Positions 8,199 through 12,702 of a DNA stretch of 12,702 nucleotides are shown here, piece after piece. The notes under the pieces were generated by a model. It was not told where the DNA came from and did not search any database. It saw only the letters and a list, made by a program, of their open reading frames with translations. Both the position numbers and the translations under genes were made by a program. Source of the DNA: JABFSC01 sp031389045 (GTDB lineage Bacteria > Desulfobacterota > Binatia > Bin18); assembly GCA_031389045.1 (NCBI GenBank), contig JANMSE010000437.1, positions 1 through 12,702 on the forward strand. The letters are read 5' to 3'. Within the stretch, counting starts at the first letter, position 1, and each line of letters starts with the position of its first letter.

Positions 8199-8246
8199 CA
8201 ACGGAACGGGCGGCTCGGATGTGCGACGATCCGCCCCGTTGCGTTG
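8199..8246 (+). terminator. Long imperfect hairpin just after amidohydrolase_2
   Basis: Five bases after the stop, CAACGGAACGGGCGG (8199-8213) is nearly complementary to CCGCCCCGTTGCGTTG (8231-8246), giving a GC-rich stem of about 14 bp. No T-run follows directly, so this is a candidate transcript end or mRNA-stabilising structure, not a textbook intrinsic terminator. Confidence 0.45.
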
Positions 8247-8275
8247 CCCATGACACCGTTGCTCTTCTTTCAACG

Positions 8276-8299
8276 AAAAAACCCGCGCCTGAAAGCGGG
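8276..8299 (-). terminator. Intrinsic terminator oriented for the minus strand
   Basis: On the minus strand a CCCGC/GCGGG stem (8282-8299, eight-base loop) is followed at once by six Ts (8276-8281 are As on the plus strand). This is the expected form of a rho-independent terminator. The stem is only 5 bp. No intact minus-strand gene lies just to its right, so it may be a relic or may stop transcription leaving the cassette array. Confidence 0.5.
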
Positions 8300-8415
8300 A
8301 GCAGGTTCCCTTACCCCCGCAAAAAATCCGGAACGATAAGAGGAAGTCTGCAAACGAAAAATAGAGGGAGAATAGCGAGATGGAAACCCCACGAGAAGTC
8401 CCCGATGAGCTATGA

Positions 8416-8604
8416 AGTGTAATTGATCCCCTCCTGCCAGCGCCCCCGTCGCATACGAAAGGCGGACGACGGCGGGCCAACGATCTCACCTTACTCAAAG
8501 GCATGCTCCACGTGCTGTGGACGGGATGTCCCTGGCGGGCGCTGCCACGGCTGGTCCTTGGGCCGTGGCCAACGGTGTATGATCGCTTTGCCCCCCTTAC
8601 GAGA
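8416..8604 (+). pseudogene. IS5-type transposase remnant (N-terminal DUF4096 region)
   Basis: The frame open from 8416 reads IDPLLPAPPSHTKGGRRRAN, then KGMLHVLWTGCPWRALP and GPWPTVYDRF. This is the N-terminal region of IS5-group transposases, usually like IEPLLPPP, then GRPR, LRTGxPWRDLP and GPWxTVYxRF. The start codon region is missing, similarity stops after about 60 residues, and the frame closes at 8691. The DDE catalytic domain is absent, so it cannot be active. I find no terminal inverted repeats or target duplication. It sits between the resident genes and the left margin of the cassette array, and suggests past insertion and deletion there. Confidence 0.8.
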
Positions 8605-8955
8605 ACGCACGCGGGTTCGCTGCTGACCTGGTGCCACCCTTTAGTCAGGTCGGACTTATCCCGATCTCCTCGGAACTCACCGACTGGGTAACAATGACCA
8701 ATTTCATGCACCCATCTTCAGGTCTCCATTCCCAAGGTCTCGGATTTTCCTGGACGCGAGCAGGCGCGGGGTAGACGCTGCGCCTAGCCAACTTTTCCCC
8801 TCTGACCTTGCGCCAGCCTCTGGTCACTCCGGTTTCACTGCTGGCCTCCGCCCCCGCTCTGTTCCTGTCCCTTCGTTATGTCACTCTTGCTTGGCACGAA
8901 GCGGCAGCACTTTGGTCGCTTCATCCCTCAACCCCGCCCGAGCTGCAAGGGGGTC
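8605..8955. other. No recognisable gene; probably decayed DNA
   Basis: About 350 bp between the transposase remnant and the GFA gene. Short open frames exist on both strands (for example minus 8645-8827), but none has a convincing ribosome site or recognisable motifs. I looked here for the attC that should follow the minus-strand GFA gene and did not find paired YAAC/GTTR boxes or the CTTTCGGCTTCAGCAG-like core shared by the other sites. The left boundary of the integron probably falls in this stretch. Confidence 0.5.
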
Positions 8956-9354
8956 CTACGTCGGGAATCGCTCGAATTCAGGCAGCTCATGAACATGCTT
9001 CATCCAGACGAGCCGTTCGGCCGTCTGAATTTGCATTGTCGGTGGGAGCGCGTCGGGATGGTCGAGGGTCGAGGACTGAACGTCGACAATGCCAGGGAGA
9101 ACTTCTGCATTCCGGTAGAACAGTCCGCTCCCGCAGTCAGCGCAGAAACTGCGCATCGCTGTCCCTGACGAGTTAATCGTCTTCGGCTGTCCTTTCGTCA
9201 GGGTCAAGGCAGCTTCGGGAAACATCGCCCAGGCAACCATCGGCGCGCCTGAACTACGTCGGCAGTCGTTGCAATGGCATAAGGCCACGACATTGGGTTC
9301 GCCCGAAAGTTGATAGCGAATCGTGCCACAGAAGCACTGTCCAAAGTAGGTCAT
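8956..9354 (-). CDS. GFA/CENP-V family zinc-binding protein
   Basis: A 132-residue single-domain protein of the GFA (glutathione-dependent formaldehyde-activating enzyme-like, DUF636, Mss4-like fold) family. The zinc cysteines are all present: C7 and C9 in GQCFCGTIRY, C26, C28 and C31 in LCHCNDCRRSSGAP, and C71/C74 in FCADCGSG. The length fits the family. ATG 9352-9354 is preceded by AAGGAG at eight bases. The named activity, spontaneous or enzymatic S-hydroxymethylglutathione formation, is proven for very few members, so I call only the family. It lies left of attC 9456-9555 in cassette orientation but lacks an attC of its own downstream. It may be the terminal cassette with a lost attC, or a resident gene at the array boundary. 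GFA proteins are common cassette cargo. Confidence 0.9.
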   Translation of the reverse strand: MTYFGQCFCGTIRYQLSGEPNVVALCHCNDCRRSSGAPMVAWAMFPEAALTLTKGQPKTINSSGTAMRSFCADCGSGLFYRNAEVLPGIVDVQSSTLDHPDALPPTMQIQTAERLVWMKHVHELPEFERFPT

Positions 9355-9455
9355 AATGGAGACTCCTTGTATTCACCCGACAAATCCCACCATGCTGACC
9401 AGCATACTGAGATCAATGAATTTATCACGGCGTTCAATGCCGCGGTCCTCGCGCC

Positions 9456-9555
9456 GCCTAACGCTCCGCCTCAGCCGCCGCGGCCCAACCGTGTCCTTTC
9501 GGCTTCAGCAGAAACCGCTCACGGGCCGCGGTCGGCCTGGAGGCGGTTGTTAGGT
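9456..9555 (-). other. attC: attC site of the xisH-xisI cassette
   Basis: Plus-strand boxes GCCTAAC (9456-9462) and GTTAGGT (9549-9555) bound a 100-bp imperfect palindrome. In cassette sense these are ACCTAAC (RYYYAAC) and GTTAGGC (GTTRRRY), both matching consensus. The arms CCGCCTCAGCCGCCGCGGCC and GGCCGCGGTCGGCCTGGAGG (plus strand) pair with a few extrahelical bases, as needed for recognition of the folded bottom strand. The core CCTTTCGGCTTCAGCAGA is shared in diverged form with three other sites here. The xisI stop is 12 bp to its right. Confidence 0.85.
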
Positions 9556-9567
9556 GAGGCCTTCGCT

Positions 9568-9903
9568 TCAGGCGAGCGCATATTCTGTATGCGACCTCAC
9601 TTCCGGAGGGTGGAATCCTAGGACAATGCGACTTCTCGGAATACCTGCCTTCTCTAATTCATAGGCAATCCCGTATTCAGTTCCATCTCGCTGAATCCAT
9701 ACTTTGCCCTCAATAATGTCAATGTGGACTAGAATCCCGTGGACACGCTTGGCCCCATCCCAGCCTATTGTCACCAACAGGTAACTATCAGACTCTCGAT
9801 CAAAGATCGCTTTGCATTGCAACTGACCATGAGCGTACGGAATCTTCGTGTACTCTAGGAGAATTTGTTGGATGATTTGCCGAAAGTTTTCTACGGTATC
9901 CAT
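9568..9903 (-). CDS. xisI: XisI family protein (fdxN element excision-controlling factor)
   Basis: A 111-residue protein of full XisI length. It matches the family from end to end: YRQII-like start (ENFRQIIQQILLEY), IFDRESDSYLLVTIGWDG, RVHGILVHIDIIEGKVWIQ, DGTEYGIAYELEKAGI and the terminal IVLGFHPPEVRSHTEYALA, close to the family ending with HPPxxRxxTxYAxA. XisH and XisI were named from the cyanobacterial fdxN element, where with XisF they are needed for developmental excision; their biochemical role is poorly known. ATG 9901-9903 lies inside the 3' end of xisH, overlapping it by 13 nt in another frame, so the two are translationally coupled. The pair forms one gene cassette with the attC just downstream. 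Identification is confident; function in this host is unknown. Confidence 0.9.
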   Translation of the reverse strand: MDTVENFRQIIQQILLEYTKIPYAHGQLQCKAIFDRESDSYLLVTIGWDGAKRVHGILVHIDIIEGKVWIQRDGTEYGIAYELEKAGIPRSRIVLGFHPPEVRSHTEYALA

Positions 9904-10307
9904 TGCACAATTTCCTCCGTTGACGGGTCAAAGACGACGAGCTTGATCTGCTCGCTTTCAACCACAAGCTTGCCAATCGGCTCATCGAAGAGTTCGAGGA
10001 AAGTCGTTTGACGCACTGCAAGAAAAAGGTCTCTGTCAGATTCAGTCTTCTGCATGACTGCGCGGTACAGAATAAACTGACCCACCGCATTCTTCAGGTC
10101 TTCGATTTCGGATGGCCCAATGAAGCTCTTGATCTCGACGGCTATTTTACGTCCCGCTTTCTCAGCGGCCACCATCTGTTCTGCGCCCAAATCCACGTAC
10201 ATGTCCTTTGGTCCCTATTGAAGGCGTAAAGGATCGTGAGTGATGATCCAGCCGTCTTTGATAAGAGCATTGATGACTTGAGTGTGATAGATGTCTTTTG
10301 CCGGCAT
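9891..10307 (-). pseudogene. xisH: XisH family protein interrupted by an in-frame amber codon
   Basis: From ATG 10305-10307 the frame reads MPAKDIYHTQVINALIKDGW then IITHDPLRLQ, a normal XisH N-terminus. Codon 31 is TAG (10215-10217), after which it resumes in frame with GPKDMYVDLGAE to the family end VFDPSTEEIVQWIP. With the amber counted the frame has 138 codons, about normal for XisH. Relatives usually have Trp at this point (RLxWGxKD), so TGG to TAG is the simplest change. XisH belongs to the PD-(D/E)xK nuclease superfamily; D39 and E58-x-K60 (VDLGAE, VEIKSF) lie after the stop. A shortened protein of 103 residues could start at ATG 10200-10202 but lacks a well-spaced ribosome site. Either a recent nonsense mutation, an internal start or suppression. 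The coding sequence is otherwise undecayed. Confidence 0.85.
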
Positions 10308-10392
10308 GGTAATCACTCTCACCTGCTATCAACATCTGTGATTGTCTATTGGTCGGACTCTGCTTGCTAGAGTTACGCAGCAAGATCGGAGC

Positions 10393-10490
10393 ACCTAACG
10401 CGCCCGCGCACCGCGAGCGGCCCAGCCGCGCCCTTTCGGTTTAAGCAGAGTCGCAAGCGGGCCGCGATGCGGTGGCGCGACTAGTTAGCC
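10393..10490 (-). other. attC: attC site of the antitoxin-vapC cassette
   Basis: Plus-strand boxes ACCTAAC (10393-10399) and GTTAGCC (10484-10490) bound a 98-bp imperfect palindrome with arms CGCGCACCGCGAGCGGCCC and GGGCCGCGATGCGGTGGCGCG. The core CCCTTTCGGTTTAAGCAGAG matches those of the neighbouring sites. The vapC stop codon (complement of 10485-10487) is inside the right-hand box. The right box in cassette sense, GGCTAAC, departs from RYYYAAC at one base. Confidence 0.85.
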
Positions 10491-10859
10491 GTGTTCCGCC
10501 AATGGATTGAGCAACTTGATTTCTTCAATCCCCCGAAAGTCATCCGTATTTCGCGTTACCAACGTTCGCTCATACGCTATGGCCGTGCCTGCGACGATGG
10601 AGGAATCCCCAAGACTCATCTTCCGACGCTGCCGCAGTTTGATCGCCTCCTGCTCCACAGTTTCGGACAATGGGAGCCGCTCTGCGGTTCGGAAAAACTG
10701 CTCCAAGAATTGCCGATCATCTTCCGTCAGTTTGTGATATCCCAGCACTTCAATATGGCTGATGACTGACACCGCTGGCGTATGCGTTTCGATGAACTGG
10801 CGTAAGGCGGCATGCTCGGGTTGCGCCGCATAGATGATAATGTTGCTATCGAGAAGCAC
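10485..10859 (-). CDS. vapC: PIN-domain ribonuclease toxin (VapC family)
   Basis: A 124-residue PIN-domain protein, the usual VapC size. VapC toxins are Mg2+-dependent endoribonucleases that cut tRNA or rRNA when freed from antitoxin. The acidic catalytic residues can be seen: D4 in LLDSNIIIY, E37 in SHIEVLGY, D85 in MSLGDSSIVAGTA and D106/D107 in TRNTDDFRG. The start is GTG at 10857-10859, sharing one base with the antitoxin stop (TAGTG) and preceded by GGGAGG at four bases. This arrangement indicates tight translational coupling. The stop codon TAA falls within the attC box, so the gene is fitted exactly into its cassette. Toxin-antitoxin pairs are common in sedentary integrons, where they are thought to help stabilise arrays. 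Confidence 0.93.
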   Translation of the reverse strand: MLLDSNIIIYAAQPEHAALRQFIETHTPAVSVISHIEVLGYHKLTEDDRQFLEQFFRTAERLPLSETVEQEAIKLRQRRKMSLGDSSIVAGTAIAYERTLVTRNTDDFRGIEEIKLLNPLAEHG

Positions 10860-11119
10860 TACGCCTCCCGATCGGGCAAGGCGCGCTCAGACCGTAGTTC
10901 TCGCTGCCAAGCGACTGGATCAATGATCTCAGCAAACGTGCCTCTGCGTGCAAGCTCTGCTAGAGCCTCTGCCATCACTTGTCCCCGCTTGGGCAACAGT
11001 TCAGGAGCTGGTTCTTCCAAGACCGTAATGTAGACTTGTACGGTACCCGACTTCTCAGGCGGCTGTTCGAGCCACTCGACCTGATTATCATGAAGAATCG
11101 CCTTATACGTGCGCAACAT
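10859..11119 (-). CDS. Antitoxin partner of VapC
   Basis: An 86-residue protein just upstream of vapC and overlapping it by one base. It begins MLRTYKAILHDNQVEWLEQP, a type seen in small proteins beside PIN toxins, with a beta-rich N-terminal part (VQVYITVLEE) and a helical C-terminus (EALAELARRGTFAEI then IDPVAWQRELRSERALP) that would be the natural toxin-binding tail. I do not see a classical ribbon-helix-helix or AbrB motif. ATG 11117-11119 was preferred to an in-frame ATG at 11135-11137 because GAGGAG sits seven bases before the former. A CATTGC/GCAATG inverted repeat lies just upstream and could be the autoregulatory site. Role is inferred from position, size and sequence style. Confidence 0.8.
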   Translation of the reverse strand: MLRTYKAILHDNQVEWLEQPPEKSGTVQVYITVLEEPAPELLPKRGQVMAEALAELARRGTFAEIIDPVAWQRELRSERALPDREA

Positions 11120-11134
11120 GTTACTGCTCCTCAA

Positions 11135-11163
11135 CATTGCATCTTGTTATTGTCTCAGCAATG
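11135..11163 (-). promoter_or_regulatory. Possible operator upstream of the antitoxin-vapC pair
   Basis: CATTGC (11135-11140) and GCAATG (11158-11163) form an inverted repeat with centres 23 bp apart, about two helical turns, starting 15 bp upstream of the antitoxin start. Toxin-antitoxin operons are usually autorepressed through such palindromes, and TA cassettes often carry their own promoter. I cannot point to a strong -35/-10 pair, so this is tentative. Confidence 0.35.
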
Positions 11164-11195
11164 TATCGTATAGAACTGAGAACGTCTGCCCGCAC

Positions 11196-11294
11196 GGCTA
11201 ACGCCTCCGCGCACCGCGAGCCGCCCAGACGTGGCCTTTTGGCTTCAGGCAGAACCGCCACCGGGCGGCGATGCGGTGGAGGGCCGGGTTAGCC
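11196..11294 (-). other. attC: attC site of the first GNAT cassette
   Basis: Plus-strand boxes GGCTAAC (11196-11202) and GTTAGCC (11288-11294) bound a 99-bp palindrome. The left arm CGCGCACCGCGAGCCGCCCA is nearly identical to that of the site at 10393, and the right arm GGGCGGCGATGCGGTGGAGG pairs with it. The core CCTTTTGGCTTCAGGCAGAA belongs to the same family as the sites at 9456, 10393 and 12523. The GNAT stop is 8 bp to the right. Confidence 0.85.
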
Positions 11295-11302
11295 TGTCCT
11301 GT

Positions 11303-11788
11303 TCACTCTAGTGATTTGACACGAAAGAGCACTCCTCCCGCTTCCTCTTGGTACTGTCCCCCGGTAAAGCCAAAGCGTTGGTAGAGAATATTTGCAGGGT
11401 TGTTTTCTTGCACTTCGAGCGTCAGCTTGCAACAGTTCAATTCCCGTGCTTGCTGTTCCACGGCCCCCAGCAACAAGCGGCCAATCCCGCGCCCTCGGTA
11501 GGCTTGCGCCACATGGAGATCGTGAATGTTGATTAAGGGGCGGGCAGTACAGGTCGAGAAGCCCAAGAAGCACGTGGCAAGGCCAATGGCTTGGGACTGA
11601 TCAAGCGCTAGAAAGATGAGGGTGGTCGGATGGACACGCAGCCGTTCAATTAAGTACGTTTGCACATCCGATGGGAGGTCCGCACCGTTGCCCATCGGAT
11701 CCTGTGCGTAGGCACGGGTCATCTCAAGCACTGCCGCTTGATGGTGTGGGTCAGTCAGGTCAGCCTGAATTATATGAAAGCTACTCAC
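11303..11788 (-). CDS. GNAT family N-acetyltransferase
   Basis: A 161-residue single-domain GNAT protein that transfers an acetyl group from acetyl-CoA to an amine. The acetyl-CoA motif A is clear: INIHDLHVAQAYRGRGIGRL (R98-G-R-G-I-G103), followed by LLGAVEQQARELNC and motif B (LTLEVQENNPANILYQRFGF). The first 60 residues are the variable acceptor-binding half. The start is GTG 11786-11788, supported by AGGAG six bases upstream; there is no usable ATG nearby. It fills its own cassette, with the start only about 31 bp from the preceding attC. GNATs are the most frequent recognisable cassette cargo. The substrate could be a protein N-terminus, an amino acid, a polyamine or a drug; nothing in the sequence decides. 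Confidence 0.9.
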   Translation of the reverse strand: MSSFHIIQADLTDPHHQAAVLEMTRAYAQDPMGNGADLPSDVQTYLIERLRVHPTTLIFLALDQSQAIGLATCFLGFSTCTARPLINIHDLHVAQAYRGRGIGRLLLGAVEQQARELNCCKLTLEVQENNPANILYQRFGFTGGQYQEEAGGVLFRVKSLE

Positions 11789-11819
11789 TCGATTCTCCTG
11801 ACGGAACTTGTTTCGAACA

Positions 11820-11907
11820 GGCTAACGCCACGCGTCAGGCGCGGCGGGCAGCAGAAGCGAGGCATGAGCGGACGCTGCCCGCCGTCGCCTGCACGCGGTA
11901 GTTAGGT
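11820..11907 (-). other. attC: attC site of the AAC(6')-like cassette
   Basis: Plus-strand boxes GGCTAAC (11820-11826) and GTTAGGT (11901-11907) bound an 88-bp palindrome with arms GCGTCAGGCGCGGCGGGCAGC and GCTGCCCGCCGTCGCCTGCACGC, the most regular stem in the array. It is shorter and lacks the CTTTCGGCTTCAGCAG-like core of the other four sites, so it belongs to a different attC subtype. This suggests the cassette came from another integron. Confidence 0.85.
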
Positions 11908-11974
11908 GTGGCCCGGGCACTGCGTATCGCTTCCCCTCCCCCAGCCTCGATCGGTTCACCCTCTCGCCCCACTG

Positions 11975-12502
11975 TCATAGGTCCCTACTGCTTCCTGTGC
12001 CCTCCAACCCCCTGGCAAGCATAGGAGAAACGAGGCTGTGCACTTCTTTCACCAAGAGCCCCGTCTCCTCGTCCCACAGAAAGCCACACGTTTGTGCGGC
12101 ACGCACCGACCGCCCATTGTGGGGATCGGGATCGGCGATGAGCCGCCGCGGGTGCCATTGTGCCGTCACGTAGGCGACAAACTCCCGGAGTAACTGGGTG
12201 CCGTGGCCTTGCCCCAGCACCTCTGATCTTCCCAAGAAATAATCCACACCCAGGGTGCCTGGCGGTTGGGTACTCCACGCCCCGTGCGGCGCTTTGCGCG
12301 TGTCGTAGCACTGGACGAATCCTGTGGGAATCCCCGCCAAGTCTGCGCGGAAATGCCACACCCAATCTACGTGCAGATTAGTGGTAATTTCCTCTAACCA
12401 CTCGTCAGGATCGCCTAACCATTGCGCCACATAGGGCTGGACCAACCATGCTCGTATCAAGGGCAGATCTGCGGGTAACAACCGTTGAAAGGTAAACTGC
12501 AT
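11975..12502 (-). CDS. GNAT acetyltransferase resembling aminoglycoside 6'-N-acetyltransferases
   Basis: A 175-residue GNAT. Its layout follows AAC(6')-Ib-type enzymes: FQRLLPADLPLIRAWL with VAQWLGD at the N-terminus, GIPTGFVQCYD, then GTLGVDYFLG, the acetyl-CoA loop LGQGHGTQLLREFV, and DPDPHNGRSVRAAQTCGF. AAC(6')-Ib has the same order: IGYAQSY, GIDQSL, LGKGLGTKLVRALV, then DPSPSNLRAI and GF. These enzymes inactivate aminoglycosides by acetylating the 6' amine. The same fold and motifs occur in siderophore-type and uncharacterised acetyltransferases, so resistance is inference. ATG 12500-12502 was chosen; the frame extends to a GTG at 12541, but that lies inside the next attC. The ribosome site is weak (GGAAC). 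The gap to its own attC on the left is 67 bp. Confidence 0.85.
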   Translation of the reverse strand: MQFTFQRLLPADLPLIRAWLVQPYVAQWLGDPDEWLEEITTNLHVDWVWHFRADLAGIPTGFVQCYDTRKAPHGAWSTQPPGTLGVDYFLGRSEVLGQGHGTQLLREFVAYVTAQWHPRRLIADPDPHNGRSVRAAQTCGFLWDEETGLLVKEVHSLVSPMLARGLEGTGSSRDL

Positions 12503-12522
12503 ATCGGTTCCAATGTCTCTGC

Positions 12523-12601
12523 ACCTAACTCTCAAGCTCACCGCGCGCCGCCCACCCGCACCCTTTCACGTTCAGCAGAGTCGGTCGCGGGCGGCGCTGC
12601 G
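12523..12601 (-). other. attC: attC site lacking one end, joined to a group II intron
   Basis: The left box ACCTAAC (12523-12529) and the core CCCTTTCACGTTCAGCAGAG match the other sites, and CCGCGCGCCGCCC pairs with GGGCGGCGCTGCGG. On the right, no sequence pairs with the CTCTCAAGCTC segment next to the left box and no consensus GTTRRRY is found; the nearest GTTA (12621) is better explained as the tetraloop of the intron hairpin. The site therefore seems interrupted near 12602. It would belong to a cassette lying to the right. Confidence 0.7.
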
Positions 12602-12676
12602 GTTCCGGGTAGAGCCGGTGGTTACCCAGCCGGCCCCCCCACAGACCCGGACGTGCGCAATTAACGCATCCGGTTC
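12602..12676 (-). ncRNA. Group II intron domains V and VI
   Basis: Domain V is the complement of 12644-12676: GAACCGGATGCG pairs with CGCACGTCCGGGTC, leaving a two-base CG bulge on the 3' strand as in authentic domain V. The third base makes an A-G mismatch where AGC/GUU is usual, so the catalytic triad reads AAC. Domain VI follows: a run of Gs, GCCGG paired to CCGGC around TGG-GTAA-CCA, and TCTACCC with a potential bulged branch-point A (12611) about seven to nine bases from the 3' end. Confidence 0.65.
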
Positions 12677-12702
12677 CTCGGTTATCAGACTCTTTACTCC
12701 TC
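12602..12702 (-). mobile_element. 3' end of a group II intron (continues off the right edge)
   Basis: On the minus strand the right edge reads into a domain V-like hairpin followed by a purine-rich joiner and a domain VI-like hairpin, the order found at the 3' end of self-splicing group II introns. Any reverse transcriptase gene would lie outside the window. The 3' boundary is estimated at 12602 to 12612 from where attC homology resumes. It lies in the same orientation as the cassette genes. Integron-associated class C introns are usually described as antisense to the cassettes, with the attC hairpin in their 5' exon, so class and target are open. Confidence 0.65.

Larger units (their letters stand above)
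8956..12702 (-). mobile_element. Integron gene-cassette array (integrase not in window)
   Basis: Five structured sites of about 88-105 bp separate short minus-strand genes. Each starts with YAAC and ends with GTTR in inverted orientation, with long imperfect complementary arms between, as in integron attC sites. Genes lie 3' end towards their attC, and the vapC stop codon is inside an attC box, which is typical of cassettes. Using G/TTRRRY as the crossover, cassettes span about 9462-10398 (xisHI), 10399-11201 (antitoxin-vapC), 11202-11825 (GNAT) and 11826-12528 (AAC(6')-like GNAT). The GFA gene is the most distal unit. Transcription polarity places attI and intI to the right. Without the integrase this could be a full chromosomal integron or a CALIN (attC cluster lacking an integrase). 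Confidence 0.85.

Noticed and set aside
8178..8711. Minus-strand open frame of 177 codons
   Set aside because: Overlaps the amidohydrolase_2 terminal hairpin, a minus-strand terminator and the transposase remnant on the other strand; no motif or ribosome site.
8645..8827. Minus-strand open frame of 60 codons in the decayed region
   Set aside because: No ribosome site, no recognisable motif, and composition unlike the neighbouring real genes.
12503..12541. GTG start extending the AAC(6')-like GNAT by 13 residues
   Set aside because: It would place the start inside the adjacent attC; ATG 12500-12502 gives the normal family N-terminus.
9456..12627. CRISPR array
   Set aside because: The repeated elements are 88-105 bp palindromes at irregular intervals of 620-940 bp with genes between them; no short regular repeats and spacers.
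12621..12627. GTTACCC as the missing right-hand box of the last attC
   Set aside because: It does not fit GTTRRRY, the sequence between it and the core does not pair with the left end, and it is explained by the GTAA tetraloop of the domain VI-like hairpin.
12652..12660. GTGCG as the 5' end of a plus-strand group II intron
   Set aside because: It is the complement of the domain V 3' strand; bulge position, joiner and domain VI order all support the minus strand.

Overview
The window comes from a GC-rich bacterial chromosome. The left two thirds are ordinary resident genes; the right third is an integron gene-cassette array. I cannot name the organism. A zinc-type (four-cysteine) ribosomal protein L28, an alarmone synthetase/hydrolase directly overlapping guanylate kinase, and a family III CoA-transferase beside two metal-dependent amidohydrolases would suit an uncultured soil, sediment or sponge-associated lineage (Binatota, Tectomicrobia or Rokubacteria-like). 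That assignment is inference only.

Layout. 1-2420 (+): the 3' end of gmk, then a bifunctional rel/spoT translationally coupled to it by an ATGA overlap. 2421-2569: an unusual pair of inverted short-repeat arrays between the convergent rel and rpmB genes. 2570-2761 (-): rpmB. 2878-5292 (-): a tandem two-domain CaiB/BaiF CoA-transferase whose linker is built from low-complexity repeat DNA. 5486-6859 (-): a binuclear-metal amidohydrolase. 6860-7038: a divergent promoter region. 7039-8193 (+): an ACMSD-type amidohydrolase_2 protein. These three enzymes look like a small catabolic neighbourhood, but the substrate cannot be read from sequence. 8194-8955 is decayed DNA with two hairpins and an IS5-type transposase remnant.

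The cassette array runs from about 8956 to the right edge, with every gene on the minus strand. Each cassette reads, right to left, as gene(s) followed by an attC site. From left to right: a GFA/CENP-V zinc protein with no recognisable attC of its own; a xisH-xisI pair (attC 9456-9555), where xisH has an in-frame amber codon at a conserved Trp position; an antitoxin-vapC pair (attC 10393-10490); a GNAT acetyltransferase (attC 11196-11294); and a second GNAT with AAC(6')-like motifs (attC 11820-11907). A fifth attC (12523 to about 12602) lacks one end. In its place are the 3' domains V and VI of a group II intron, which continues off the right edge. Four of the five attC sites share a common core, as expected of a sedentary chromosomal integron. 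By gene polarity, attI and the integrase, if present, lie to the right of the window.

Most notable are the cassette array as a whole, the xisHI cassette with its amber codon, the intron-attC junction, the AAC(6')-like cassette, the inverted 11-bp repeat arrays after rel, and the repeat-derived linker in the CoA-transferase fusion.
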